In this document: in pieces, positions 1 to 13,395 of the stretch | Position numbering within the stretch: position 1 is the first letter of the stretch | Layout of the letters: every line of letters begins with the position of its first letter | Assembly: GCA_029706075.1 (NCBI GenBank) | Contig: JAINUG010000086.1 | Coordinates: 1,611,060-1,675,059, forward strand | Source of the DNA: Aldrovandia affinis | Taxonomy: Eukaryota; Chordata; Actinopteri; Notacanthiformes; Halosauridae | Length of the DNA: 64,000 bases | Direction of reading: 5' to 3' | Position numbers and translations under genes: made by a program | Notes under the pieces: model-generated | The model's database searches: none | Seen by the model: the letters and a program-made list of their open reading frames with translations, nothing else | What the model was told of the DNA's origin: nothing

Positions 1-3000
1 GTCATCACCAGTTTATTTTGTGGGTCCCTGGTCTATATAGCAGTGTTCACTGTTGAACAAGGCGTGAGGTACTTTCACCCTACTGTGTATCCCTGGAATA
101 ATTTCTCAACAGACAGCCATCATCTTGTACCACCCCCCCCCCCCCACCACTGCAACCCAGGAATAAAAAAAAATAAGCAAACAAAAATAGTAGATTTTGA
201 AAGAGAGATTTTTATAGGCTCCCTCAAACATATTTCAAGTAGGAGTTTTTTGCCCTAAGAAGTAGTGAAGTGGACATATCTGTAATTCTTACAATGGAAA
301 ATAATAGCAGACTATCAAGCATTTTCCAATTTTATTTGTTGTAAAATTCAATACTATACGGTCTATTAAAGTGGTTTATGTGAGCGTTCTCAGACTTCCT
401 GTTAATAAAAATCGAATGTTCAACCAAATGCAGCACGAGAACATAAAAATACGCCTCAGTGGTATTGTGCTTTATCGCTTTAACACCAAAGGCCACATTG
501 CCAAGGTCCAAATTAAAAAGGCTAATATGCAGTTGTGTAAAGCTAATGCACATAGACAGATACTGCACAAAAATGCTAATTTCATTATGTGGAGCACCAG
601 GCAGTAGAGTGTATGAATATATTCTAGCCAATCAGGGTGCCGCCATTCCAAGCTGAATATATGACAAACCGTGATGTGTAATTTACAAATGCTATTATAG
701 CTAAAAGGCTAAAGTTTAATGGGTCAGTTTGTGCTGCCAAATAGACTAGCTTTTTGCAGACATGGTTCAACAAGAAATAGAGAAAACCTTGCCAAATTTA
801 AAATGCCAACTAAGCTAAAATCTCCAACACTTACTCTGGCATAACACAGACAGGTATCAGATGGGTATTGAGAATTGCAGCTGTACGCTAATGACATTTA
901 TCTGCTGTAGCCCTGGTTTTGTTTTGCTGAGGATAGTAAAAAAAAAAAAGGCATTGCACCATAACAACAACTTGATGAAATGCAGCACAAACAGAAAAAT
1001 ATTCATTTGTCAATACTATAGTAGGTTGTTCTTTTTAGCTGTGCCCTGCTGGGGTGGATTAAAAAACACTGGTCCTCATCTGTCACCAAACTCTCACTTC
1101 TGGCTCCATGCGCAACACCCTGGTAACTGTGTCAGCTGGCAGGCCAAAAGTCGCGAGGGGGGTGCCGAGCGTGCTGGGCACCTGCTGTTTTGTCCTCTGT
1201 CATACCAGGTATGGTCTAAATGGTGTGTGGTGATGGGTCTTTTTAAGCCCTGACCTAGCAGGGAAACTCCAAACTCAAATTTAGGGCCTGGGGGCCTCGC
1301 TGCCATTGTCGTGCCTTGCTAGGCCTCGATGGATGAACTCCAGGTTTAAAGGGTGGGGCTGGTTTGCGCTCGCTGTAATCCATTTTGAAACTCCTTAGCA
1401 TAGGCAGAGGAAAGCCGATTCCTTTCTTGTCAAGACAAGCACTGATCTGCCACCATTGGTCATCAGTAATCCACTGTTGGCATCTCCAGCCCCCCCCATC
1501 ACAGCTATTTGAAGGTTGAAGGCAGTTCTTTACCATAAAGAAGTCCTTAGGTAAGGCTCCTGCACATGGGCGTAATACCCAGGGCCTTGCATATGGATAT
1601 GGCTATGCCCTCTAAATGGGATCTGGTTGGTGTAATGTTAGGTATTGGTGGATATGGTGGGTGGCAGTCAAAATCAGAGGCCAACTCTGGTTTTGCTGTA
1701 ATCAACCAACTATCGCTAAGCGATCAGCAGCCAGTGTTGGTCCAGTAATGCCACACTATATTTACCCAAGAGTATCTCATTAGTCAGCAGCTAATGTTGG
1801 CATTCTGAAGGTCACAATCAGTATCCCCAAACAGATGCTTTTACAGCCTAAGCCAACTGTGGCTAACCTGTGGCAGGGTCAAATGTGCCATGCCAGCCAA
1901 CTACCAGCTTGGCACACAGTAGGATATACATTATATGACAAAATGTGTCCCAGCCTGTGTTGGCAAGGGATTCACACACTAGAATAGTCCCAGAATTTGT
2001 CACATATTGTTTGCCAAAATGCAGCAAAGAAATGACAAGAAGAGCCAAGTCAGCCATCACTGATGGCCAGTGTTGGAGCATTATTTTAGGCCATTATTTT
2101 AAACCTGTGGTGGTATTTTAATGCTGGCTTATGGAAAAAAGGGCAACATTGTACCAACTGTGTAACATTTATTGGGTACTGGCTAGGCTGTGGGCAGCTG
2201 GGGTCATTTTTCACAGTGGTGCTTGAAAGCAGAGCCTGTGTGAATGTAGTCTTCATCCTCCTGAACTGTAAATCATATGTGCCACATCATCTCCAGGGAG
2301 AGGTCTGGATTCCATCCACATTTTGTCTTAACTTTGAATCTCCATTAAATGTAAGCATTCGTTTTTTCAATGCAAATGCAATTGTTTTGGCAGTCACCAA
2401 ACTATTTTTGGGAAGGAAAAAAACCCACATCCTTTTGCACCATGAGTATCTTATCATTAGTGAGGACATTCAGGGTCTGATCAATTACAGATAAATTACC
2501 ATACTCCCACTCTAAAAGCTGAAGAGACCCCGGTAAAACTGGCCTTCGTTCCAATCAATTAAAATAACAGCATTGTTGCTTTGTTATGGTTTTCTTACAC
2601 CCCGACTGTATAGTATCAGCGTCTTTGGTCGTCGTTGTTTCATTATTTACACAATGGAGGTGTGATAATTCAGCTTGGCCTCTTCATTGATGTGCACGTG
2701 CCCCCTTCAAATCGGGCTTCACAAAATAATTAGTGGCTGAAGCCGGCTCTGTTCTGTCCCCTGAATGCATAAAACCGCTCTTTAGACATGGGGTTAATTT
2801 CTCCCTTTCTTGCCGGGCCTGGCTTATCTGAATATTGGTGCGGGAAACAGAAGCTTGAGTCTTGGCCCTTTGCTATGCATCGATTTCCCAAACCCATTCA
2901 GAGGTGCAAAGGGGAACAGAGGGATCTCCCGCTTCACAGCCCCACAATTAAGAAGGGCCACTCACAGGAGGACACCCAGACAAAGCGCTGAAACATGAGG

Positions 3001-6000
3001 GTGATCTGGGAGCACTGGGGAGAAATAGGAAATTGGGTATCCCCATGCGAGCCTGTCTCTTCCTCCCACGGGACAACGGGTAGCAGCGAGTCTCATTGAG
3101 AGGCAGATCAATGCAGAGATAGATTGGCGTTTTTCCAGCAGCACCTTCTTAATCAATTAATCTATAATGAAATCTATGCATCCCCTTAAAGGGCCAGAGC
3201 CCCTACAAAAGGTGAGGGCTGGTGTAGGCCCGGGGGGAGGGAGTCAATGCAGGCAGAGCTGGTTTATCATCTCTCGTAATTAATTAGAGAAAGTAAGGAA
3301 GTCACATGACTTTAATGAAGGCTCTATCCTCCTCCATCTGCTAACATCATACCTACCTTTACTCTTTTGCACTGATCTTTTTAGTGGCGTGGTTGAATAA
3401 ATAACACTTCAGATATAGTACATAATCTATCCTTGACAAAAATGTAATGTGTATATATACTACAGTATATATATAGTGTCAGTCAAAAATAGAAGGATAT
3501 ATATAATTTTCATTCATTCGGAAATGCATAAATTATTTAAAGTAAAGCCTACTCATGATGATTTTACATACAAATACTTACTATGCAGAGTTAAACCGAG
3601 TATATCTATAATTATCAAACATGAATAATATATTATAAATGTACATGTAAAACTGGTGAAAGTGGTGAAAAAGGATAGGTTTTGAAATGTATGCCATATA
3701 TTTCAACATCTGTAATGATATTTAATCCTTATGTTTTTCTCTTTGATATTTTATTGTGTACAGTACTGTCATACATTACACGTGCACAGAGGATATTTGT
3801 TTATCCAGCTCAGAAGGGGCCCACATAGTTCATAATGATTAAAAACAAAGCTGTTGATGACTTGTTTTTGCTATTGTGCCTGTGCAAACGAATGCATTCT
3901 TGTAAATGTAATCCGTTCAGTCACGCTGAACGGAGTTTACAGTGAAGGTTTTAATGCTAATGCACTGTCATTTCTGCTCTGTGACTTCAGCTGTGGTGGC
4001 AATATTATATGCGAAATAATCTGCACGCCTGTCTTTTTGTCCACTGTATGTGTTCATGGGGGCAAAAAACTATGCACAGTACAGACAACTCAACATTCTG
4101 TGACGGCAAAGGGGACTTTGAACGCAGGATAGACTGTAAGGCTGTCTCCTTTAAGGCTGAATGGAGTCTCCCAGGGAACAATATTCAGCAGCAGTCACAC
4201 TGCTGGCACCAGTTTACTCCCTGAAAGTCAGTTTTCAGACTTCTTTGCAAATTCCACCTGCTTTTCCAAGTGTAGGAAAAAGGCCTTTTTTTCTTCTGTA
4301 TTTTCTATTCTGTGGTGGTTTACACAGCATAGCATAATTTAGGATTTGCCATCTCCATTGTTTACCAGAAGATTCCTGGAAGAATCGTTGATCTAAACAT
4401 TCATGTCTGTATAATTAGTTATAAAGAAGTGATTGCAATCAGGAACAAATATCAACACCTCAAGTATGAGCTATAACTTAGCCAATGCATTGTCTTTACA
4501 CGTGATATATTTATTAAGGCAAATATTGTTGACTTGCATTGTGATTGAGTTAAACATATCACGAGGCTGCTTTTCCATGAGTGTCTCCATGGCAATCACA
4601 GCTTCACTCTGAAAGAGGCTGCCGGCTTGCTTGGGAGTGTGCCAACGTGGTGTCAATGTGCAGGGTCTAGGCGCAGCTTTTCTCATAATGTAAGAAAGGG
4701 ATAATTTAGTTCCCATTTTAATTTGTCTAGTAAAGCAGAATTAGAGAGAGGATGGCTCCTTGTGTTCAGCTGCGTAGAGGTTTACAGAGCACTGGAGGAG
4801 AACAGCTTGGTGCAAAGTCTCACGACAATCTGTCTCTGCTCCTTGCAGAGGACTGCGTAGTGTTTGGACATGAAGTGTTGATAACATTTGATGTTGAAGT
4901 ATTTCTGAAAAGCCTACTTGAATTTATACCAGTTTACGGAGTAGCACTTGGCATTTTGGATAAGATACTACAAAGGGCTTTTCTGGGCCTCATTTAAAGC
5001 CTTTAAAAGCCCTGCAGGCCATATCTGGAAAAGGGGGCCTTTTAATTTAGTAAAATTGAATGAAGCCATCTTTACTTTTGACTGTATTATTATTTTCCTT
5101 GCAGGTGTCTGTTGTCATGTGACGCTGGCTTGCAAAGACTCCCACACACCCACACATTGCTAAAGACACTCTTCAAAATGTGTTTTAAATCTGAATTAGC
5201 GGAAAGAAATGCTTACAATATATAATTCCAATGATGCTATTTCAGAGCGGTGCTGTACCTAATTTCAGTGGCCAGCCTTGACATTGAGCTGGGAGTGGGG
5301 ATGATAAATCCCTTTGTAGTCAATAGTGGAAGAAAATGGAAAATTATTCCCTGACCCCCAAAGGTGATTAAAACATTGGGATACACAGAAGAAAAGCACT
5401 TTTACACATGAAATACTAACAGATCATGCAAACCACCAGGTGATATTTTACCAATTCCACCATGGAAATATGGATACAATAAAGAAATAATTATTTTAAT
5501 TTGCAAAGAAATAAATTTGGAAGGGCCAGCAATTCTAATGTAGACATCTAGCTTTGGCATTTGCGATTCAAACGATAAAGCAGTTGAAATTGCTGTCAGA
5601 AACAATGTTATGCCAAGCTAATATGAAGACCTCCAACATATAAGCATATGTGATAGTAAGTGGAGGCAAACAGTAGTCTACTGCTGCGTGATTATACATT
5701 GCCATCACATTTCCATAACCCCTAATGGACATCATGTTCTGAAATTCATTCACTGCCAAACACTTCCAGCATTGAGAACATTTGATTGGAACCTCTAACA
5801 TCCAGCATCGGTCATAAAGTACCTGAAATGTATTTAGGGGCTGCATCATTATGCTTTATCCAATTAAGCGGCAAGGCTCAATTAATCAGTTCAGAAATCA
5901 AGTTAAACATGCCCTTGCATGAAATACATAAAGTGCATCTGCATGTAATAGTGAGATTCCAGCTGTATACTCCTGGGCATTGAGCTCATACACATTATCC

Positions 6001-6566
6001 TCAAACACTCTCTACATCCGATGACACAAATAAAAAAGGTTGATAATTTTAACACCCAACATGCAATGCTGTTTTTCCCTCCTTTGTATTTGGGATTACC
6101 AAGATAGTCGTCGCCGCACTGATACTTTTTGTACTCTGCTCGAACTGCATGTTAAAATGAAACAGACTGAAATTCCAGCACGTTTCATTGTGGCAGTGTA
6201 ATCCATCACATTTATTTCACAGAGCTGGCTACCTCATATCCCCTCAGTCCCCATCATGCGGTGTTGCGCCACTTTGGGGTTTGATGTGGCACTGTCTCCT
6301 CGCGCTGGGTTTCGCATTGGCTTTGGGCAGGAGTAGCGTCACCGCTTACATTTTATCATGTCACGTTAAAGGTGTCACTTCTCAGATCAATGGAGACATT
6401 TCAACGAGGTTCCTCAGAGTCCTCGGCCATGACTTATGTTTTTATTGCCAATTTTGTGTAATTGAATCATATGTTATTGAAATGTTAACATTCGTGTGAT
6501 TGATACACTTTCTGAAAATAGCAACACAAGATACATTTTGAATTTATTTACACCACAAGGCCAGCC
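1..6566. other. upstream intergenic DNA, no gene recognised
   Basis: I find no ORF with recognisable protein similarity on either strand; the open frames are short and look random. The stretch is AT-rich from about 3400 to 3800 and from 6000 onward. At 1740-2110 several short units resembling 'ccagtgttgg' recur, which may be an old decayed repeat I cannot name. A possible regulatory patch around 3140-3340 is listed separately. Confidence 0.6.
3140..3345. promoter_or_regulatory. possible upstream enhancer patch with homeodomain-type sites
   Basis: Two dense homeodomain-like cores are seen: 'aatcaattaatc' at 3151-3162 and 'taattaatta' near 3277-3286. Mixed-composition, non-repetitive sequence lies between them. 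Such patches are typical of conserved enhancers near developmental genes, but nothing in one sequence proves conservation or function. This is inference only. Confidence 0.2.
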
Positions 6567-6923
6567 CCTGTGTTGTATTAAGTGAAGATATACAGTAGTA
6601 TAGAAGTAGGTACAGCATAACTACTGTATGTACACATTGTTACATTTTACTTACAATTGTAAAAAAAAAACTGTATTTCAACATTTAAATGTTGAAATTT
6701 GCATGTTTGAATTCAATATCATGATTGTGGAGGAAAAGGAGAATTAATTAGCTAGCTAGCACTTATGATTGTGACTGTGGGGACCTAACCTTCACTGCAG
6801 TAGAAATCCCTACTTGAAATACATCTGTAAACAAGTTTTTTATAGTTGTACAATGTAACAATTTGTGCGTACACAGTAGTTACATGGCCCCTACTTATGT
6901 ACTTACAGTGTACTTAACACAGG
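6567..6923. repeat. fold-back MITE-like element with long imperfect inverted ends
   Basis: The left arm (about 6567-6660) and the right arm (about 6838-6923) are imperfect inverted copies of each other. The outermost 'cctgtgtt' (6567-6574) pairs with 'aacacagg' (6916-6923). The core 'taactactgt' near 6619 pairs with 'acagtagtta' near 6873, and 'attgttacatt' near 6636 pairs with 'aatgtaacaat' near 6851. Length is about 357 bp with no coding capacity, as expected of a non-autonomous DNA transposon. I could not define a target-site duplication, so the superfamily is left open. Confidence 0.55.
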
Positions 6924-7499
6924 TATTCAGGAACACTTAATGTAAAGTGGGACTGGATGTTTTGCATATGATTGAAAATACTTTTAACAAGAAATTAATC
7001 AATAATCACAGAGAAGATAGTTTTACTTAAAACGTGTGAGATTTGTCTGGAGTAGTCCAGGCATAGAACAGATGTATTAAACAAATGTTGAGATATACAC
7101 CATGTACCTTAGCAACTAAATTTTAAGTAAATTGGGATTAAAAAAGAATGAAAACAGCTTTTACTAATATTTTAATGTGTCTTGTCTTTAAAGAACGTTC
7201 AATGATATTGATTAGGGTATAGTGCAGTTTCCCCAAACCTATTTAATATTATCGCTCACAAATTAGAATTCCATTGATTTATCTGCGATACTGTGCAGAC
7301 ACATATTCTTAATGTCAACGTTTTTGACTTTATGCTATTATGCTATTTATGCTATTAGGCTACTGTGTCCCCAGGTTATTGTGTACATTCAAACTCTAGA
7401 CCATTTTTAATATGAAACATGATTATGATGCTGATGGTGATTATTATCATTAATATGAAGATAATAATGTAGATTATGCAATCAATATTGCAGTTTGAA

Positions 7500-8237
7500 A
7501 ATGGGGATACAGGAGGATTCTATCGCTGTCTCTTTAAAACAGCGATCCCTGTTTTGGCAAGGGAAACGGTTAGGGGGTTGGCTTTAGCCGTGATCCAGCG
7601 CTCCCGACAGGAGAGTGAGGAGTGGGCTTAAACTGTAATTCAGTTATGTGCATTCAGGGAGAGAGGGGTCGCAAGGATGGAAGTCATCGCCGAGAATTAA
7701 ACATTCACTCACTCATTCTCTCTCTGTCACCGCGTGCTCCCAGTGACGGAACATAACAGAAGTAATAAATGAATAGACCTGCAGTTGTGAGAAATTATCG
7801 TCAAAGACAGTAGGGGTAAATAACTCTGAAATGTACGTTAGGAAATTGCAGCATCTCTTTAGCCCGTGTTAAACCGGTAGAGTGCTGGCTTCTTGGTCCT
7901 ATCGGCAAATGTATTTTCTATAAGATTTGAGAAAATATAGGGAACCAATTGGAAAGTAATTATCTTGGACATATTCGCGTGTTGCATGTGTGGATCCGAT
8001 GTGATGCTACGACTGCTTCTGAAGTGGGAATTGATTCGCGGTTTGGAACGGAGTTTCCAAAGTTCTGCTGCGCGGCTTCTGTCGCCTTGAAATATCAACC
8101 GAGCTGTGGTTGTCACCAATTGTAACAATTGGTGGATAATTTTGATTTTTTTGTTGCGTGTTTTGGATACTCACAAGACATCTTTTGGATTTGGCCATAT
8201 TTCCAATATATAAGGTTTCCCAGAAACCAGGAGGGCA
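7500..8237 (+). promoter_or_regulatory. robo3: probable promoter and 5' UTR of robo3
   Basis: This interval immediately precedes the signal-peptide ATG and is less AT-rich than the DNA to its left. It contains a polypyrimidine stretch at 7705-7726, a CCAATTGG palindrome at 7945-7952 and a perfect CCAAT-containing palindrome at 8114-8134. An in-frame stop (TAA, 8211-8213) lies between this interval and the start codon, so the protein does not extend upstream. The transcription start cannot be read from sequence; the limits are a guess. Confidence 0.4.
8114..8134. promoter_or_regulatory. perfect 10-bp palindrome carrying opposed CCAAT boxes
   Basis: The arms CACCAATTGT and ACAATTGGTG are separated by a single base. 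The palindrome contains CCAAT on both strands (8116-8120 and 8128-8132) about 105 bp before the ATG. It could be an NF-Y-type paired site or, if transcribed, a hairpin in the 5' UTR. A second CCAATTGG is at 7945-7952. Confidence 0.4.
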
Positions 8238-8301
8238 ATGGAGTTTCACATCACACTGGATGCCCTGCTGCTTCTGTTTGCGCTGATATGCGTGACTTTT
8301 G
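8238..8301 (+). CDS. robo3: robo3 exon 1: signal peptide
   Basis: The ATG at 8238 has a G at -3 and a G at +4, a good vertebrate start context, and an in-frame TAA lies 24 nt upstream (8211-8213). Twenty-one codons give an acidic/polar start, the hydrophobic core 'ALLLLFALICV' and the end 'TF', typical of a cleaved signal peptide. The exon ends in phase 1 (a lone G) before a consensus donor (GTAAGT at 8302). Joined to exon 2 it reads ...[10 protein letters not shown], which mirrors the known Robo2 exon 1/exon 2 junction (...VDG-SRLRQED). The reading therefore needs no further exon between them. Alternative first exons of Robo genes would not be excluded by this. Confidence 0.88.
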
Positions 8302-8787
8302 GTAAGTTCAGTGAATTATAAACTGTACAATGTTGAACTGCATTTTACGCCTTTAAACTCATCGTTGAATTTATGGAAATCAATCATCACCTTGTTTTAA
8401 ACTCACTAGAGAGTTAAATCAGGAGATCATTTCACATTTTATTTGGAATAAAAAAATGTAAGGGTGTACGTTGCAATTAGTCCTCTGACGTTGCCACATA
8501 ATCAAAGCCGCCCCTCACAAATACGTACGAAAAAAAATACCATCAGCAATTAAGACCTTTTTTTGATTAAGTCATAAAAACTCAACCGCTGTTCAGCTAG
8601 TTTAGACAAACAAGGCACATTGTTCTATGTAGCCTAATATCATACACGTAACATTCCCCTTATGTGTTTAAAACATGTATATTGTATTCCATTTAATATA
8701 GCTGAATGTGTTGCATATTACATTTAAGCCACAATGTGCGAGCTTTACAGGCATTTACGGATAGAAACGTTAAATACACCCTCACAC

Positions 8788-8789
<2 letters not shown>

Positions 8790-8831
<42 letters not shown>

Positions 8832-8839
8832 CGTGTGAG
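8790..8839. repeat. (GT)n/(GC)n microsatellite
   Basis: This is an uninterrupted GT dinucleotide run that grades into GCGCGC and ends GTGTGAG. It is a simple repeat in the first intron, about 490 bp after exon 1. The alternating purine-pyrimidine run including GC steps could form Z-DNA, but no function is implied. Confidence 0.95.
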
Positions 8840-10639
8840 TGCCTTTTACCTTGTTTCTCCTCATGGTCGACTTTTATCAACAGTCAGGGTCGAGTCAGGT
8901 TTATTTAAAGCACAGTGTTTAAACAGAAGATTCTGTCGATGTCTCTGTTCAAACAGATCGGTGCCATATGGCAATTAATAATTTACGGTGTAATGGTATG
9001 CATCGCTCTCTTTCAAGATGAATTCAAAATGAATGTGTCTCACACGTGTGTTGAAATCAAACTGTTTTGCTAAACTAAAAAAATCTGGAAAAATCTGAGC
9101 GCCAGCGTAGCTATGCATTAGGCAACAACTTGGGTCGTACTCCTCAATTGGCTCTGGCAAATGGTCTGACATTTCTATGAATTAGGTTGTCTTCGTGGAC
9201 AATAATGAACGAGTGCAGTTTGCTTTTACGTGTCTCTCGATGAGACTTCTTGAAAGGTTAATTATGGATGTGCCTACTGTACCTTTAAATGTAGAAGTAA
9301 CTTGCCTTTAGTTTCAAGATGCATGTTTACGAGGCCTTCTTGACAACCGGCCAACAATCACATAAATAACTCGTATTCAAAGGCAGTATTAAACTAAAAG
9401 ACAACCTCTCATGCGTTTGAATGCGGTTTCAGAGGTAGCATCACAAGGAGACTTTGATAATATATTGACCCCTGCTATGTATTTGCCACGCGCCATAGAT
9501 CCCATCTTATCCTGCTCAAGAAAATGGTCTTTCTCACCAAGATATCTTAATCCATAACTGGGGCCGAACTCATCCGGTTTGAAATGGTAATAGCTGTCCT
9601 GATCAAAGACTAAAAAAACAGGCACAATGTAGTTAAAATGAGATGCATAACTCTGAGAATAAATAACAGGACTGCAAGTAACCACTTACAGCTCAGTTTT
9701 TAACATGGTCTCCAGCATTGAAAAAAACATGGAGAGTTCTCTATTCACAAATGTGTTTTGCAAATTTTCTCATTTGCCTTCCAAATTGTGATTCCAAAGA
9801 GGTGTCACAGTAAAGACGTTAGAACTGTGTCCCATTACATTATCATTGATAATTCATTGATAATTTGTTGTGCCTGCTTCTGCTGTACATTAATGGGTCC
9901 CGGATGCAGAGGTTGAATTTACAGGGATTGTTGGATCTGACAGAGATATTGGCGAACCTCATTTCTATGCCAGTAGCCTGCTTTTATGAGGCGGCGTTGT
10001 TGGGCCCTAGTGTTGTAACATCTGGGGAAATAATCCCTCAATGGCTCCAGATGCTCCAGCTGGACGCATCAACATCCTCACCGAGTTGCTTGTTTACGGC
10101 TCTGTGAATTCAGTGTCATTTTTCGGAATTGCAAGAAATGACTCACCTGTCATCAGCCATCTCGGTTAAGGGAAAAAAAATAAAAATAATAGTTTTCTCA
10201 ATGTGTTTCAGTTGCTTGGAGCTTTGTCAGTTGTTGTGAACATTAATTATGTGCATAAAGGCAAATGCTCTCTGTAAAAAGCTTTAGAGTGCACTATAGG
10301 GGCCTGGGGGGGGTTTGGGAAACCTGCATCGCTGTGAAATGCCTGAGAATTTTGACATTTGTGGCTAATTCAGTGTGTGGAAAGCCACATTCAGCATCCT
10401 TCCCAAGCCATTTAAAATATTATACCCTCCACTAATTTCATGCATATATTGCACAGTCATTAGTTTAGACTCTGAACATGGTGTCTTCCATGCTTGTCTT
10501 ATCTGCCCAAAATCGTGTCTTCAGCCTCATTTTTGGTTCAAGTAGAGGAGTCTTAATAGGGAAGAGGCTACTGAAGAATGAAAACCGCCACACAGAAACA
10601 GTTTTGTGGATGAGGAAATTGCCTATTCCTTCTATCCAG

Positions 10640-10927
10640 TAGGGCTGTCCCCGACTAAAACAAATCTTGGTCGATTAAAGATAACATGTATAGGCCTAGC
10701 TATGTTAAGAGTGAAGGACTGTCACTGCCATACCCGCAGCATCCAGAATGGATTACTGACAAGCGTGCTGAACTGTGGCGCGAATCTAGGTGTTTCATGC
10801 TGCATGGAGAATTATTTTAATACTTTATTTTTTTTTTTTATGCAACTGCTCGACCAAAACAAATCTTGGTCGACCAACTGCCCATCGACCAAACAATCGA
10901 CCAGTCGACTAAATGGGGTCAACCCTA
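10640..10927. mobile_element. non-autonomous hAT-type DNA transposon (MITE), 288 bp
   Basis: The element begins 'TAGGGCTGTCCCC' and ends with the inverted form 'GGGGTCAACCCTA', giving terminal inverted repeats TAGGGYTGWCCCC. It is flanked on both sides by the same 8-bp sequence CTATCCAG (10632-10639 and 10928-10935), the size of a hAT target-site duplication. Internally 'aaaacaaatcttggtcga' occurs near both ends as a direct repeat. It has no transposase; the open frame crossing it is chance. The perfect duplication suggests a fairly recent insertion. Confidence 0.85.
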
Positions 10928-13395
10928 CTATCCAGGGATCCAAAGTTTTTGCTAGCTTTCTTTCCTTCGCCTGTTCAGTCTTTTAAAAAGAGCCTGAAGG
11001 TATATGAGTTTTTTGGACTGGAGTTTCACTGCATGACATCCCCTCGTGGTTCTTGAAGAGGTTTCTGTCTTCTGTTCCCCGGGTGGTGTGTAATCAGGAG
11101 GGGGACACATGTTTGTTTGGCTTCTTTTGAAGTCATTTTAGATGGCCTCAAAACAGCTGTCAGTTTTCTCATGACTGTCCCCAAGCTGGCCTGGAAGAAG
11201 ACCAAGGCCTGGATCAAAAACCTTGACTCACAGGCGTAATTTCACACTTCAAACCAGATCTCAACGGCTGCCTTTGTAAACAGGAGGACAATGCCTCTAA
11301 CTAAAATAGAAATTGGTAACTTTTTGTGTTAGTTGTAAACAGGTAGGGGAACATTTTCATTCCCTGTTTTAATGGCTTCCCTTCATTGTTTGGCTTTAAA
11401 TTCAAAGAAAATAAAAAGGAAAACTGGATGCAGACATGCAAACAACACCAAAAAAGAAATGGAAATACAAAATATGATAAATAAAAACTGAAGAAAAATA
11501 AATAAAACTGCACAAAAATTGGATTAAGAAGTAATTGCAAATACTGGAGGCAACTACATGCACCTGATGTAAATTATTTTGGTCACGTCCACCAAAGTCT
11601 CAACTCACAGCCTTTGTGGTGGTGTTTCTGCTCTTAAATGACTGTCATTACCTCAGAAATACTGGAGATTTGTCATGGATGTGAGTCATCGGAGCGCTAA
11701 TACCATGTCACTTCCTGCCCCGCCTGTGTAAACAAAGCAGCATTTAAGTGTCAGTCAATAAATAGAGGGAGACAAACATGTCGTCTCCTAGTGGGGCCCC
11801 TTTTACCCAGTGAATCCTGTCTGACCAGATCTTAAATCTTACTTCCCAGTGGGAAAGTTGCAGAAGGGACCGCTTCTCACGTTCAGCTTTTCAGTAACAT
11901 GAACGCCCATCCCAGATTCCTCTGTCCCCCTGCTCACCCCCCTGTTTGTTTATCTGCGAATGGTTCAATCTGTCAATACCCCTGATACGGTCCCACAAGA
12001 TCAAACAAGTTTATTAAACTCCGGTTGCGCACGTCTTATAACCGGCAATGACAGAAAATGTCAATACTGTGCAGTACTCTCCCACTCCCACAGTAGGTCC
12101 ACTGTAATTAATTAAATAATAAATCATTCATTGTGTTATAGATTGTGGTTTCAAACAATAACAGCATTTTGGCTGAAACAAACAAAAAATATCCATCAAA
12201 CTTCTCTTCTTCAAGCTTTATATTTCAAACGACACATGCTTTTGTTTTACAGAATTAAAATGATAAATTATTGTTCTGTGTATGTTATGGTACTGGCAAG
12301 TTAACTGGCCACAAAACCTTTAACTTACTGGCTCACTAAAATGAACAAATTAATGGAAATACTTAAAAGGGACTCTTTGTGACACTGGTGCTGACAGGGT
12401 AACCTAGTTAACCCCCTAGACCCTTAACGTGCCCGATGCTGCTGTCTGGAGTGAATGGGGCTCCCAACAAAAGCACGTCATCAATCTGCCGGGGCTGCTG
12501 GACGTGTCCCCCGGCCGCGGACAGCTTAATGGGTGCACGCATTAGTTCCAGTGGTTACAGAGGCTCGTGTGTACCCCACTGCTGGAAAGCCACAGAGACG
12601 GGGCCAGGATCAACAGTGAACCTTCCTCTAGTGCCAGGGTCTTTGAGGTGAAGTCCCCTGCAGATAAGACCCTAAAAAGGTGGTAACAAATTCCCGGTTG
12701 ATGCGAAGGCATTGTGGTCCACACATCACACCAAGATGTAATCTCTCCAATGTATGGGGGGGTGTCAAATGCACTGCAGCCATCCCCCCCGTCTGACATG
12801 AATGTCTCCTCTAGCTGGTCACTGTAGGACTGGCATCTTCATCACCACTCTCACACGGCTCACAGAGGAATTGTGTTGCTCCTCATAGAGGACAGAGAAT
12901 ACAGTTCCATTCAGACTGTTGGTTGAGCATTAGAGGCAATGCTCACAACCCAATGCATGTGTGCAACAATGTATACATATCATGCCCTTTGTGTGGACAA
13001 AATTAGTCTACAGGGGCACACGGGAGCTGGGCCAGGGCCTGGGGTGGGGCGGTTTCCATGGAGACAGGCCGCGCTGAATTCAGGGAGTCAAGGCTGGCGC
13101 GCATCGCTGCCAGTTGGCCGCACGGTTGATCGTTTTTTCCTCCCTGCATTTGCGCGTTGTCGGTGTGCCTGAAGCGAGAACACAGTGGGTAGCAAGGAGT
13201 GAAACGAGGTGCGTGCGTGCAGTCTGCTTCACTGCCTCTCTGGTGAAGGAGACACCCGGTGTCAAACTTTCTGACCGATAAGTGTGCCCCTTCTCACCCC
13301 TGTGGTAGGTTGTCCTGAGCACAGTTTTGTTGTTTGCATGGGCAGGGGGTTATTCCGTTTAGCTGCAATTGTTTGATTATTGAAGCACCTGATTC

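Noticed and set aside
8207-8214. TATATAAG as a TATA box
   Set aside because: It lies only 24-31 nt before the start codon, so the transcript would start at or after the ATG; a more upstream start is far more likely.
10606-10986. 126-residue open frame across the hAT element
   Set aside because: No transposase similarity; it crosses both target duplications and ends of a non-coding MITE.
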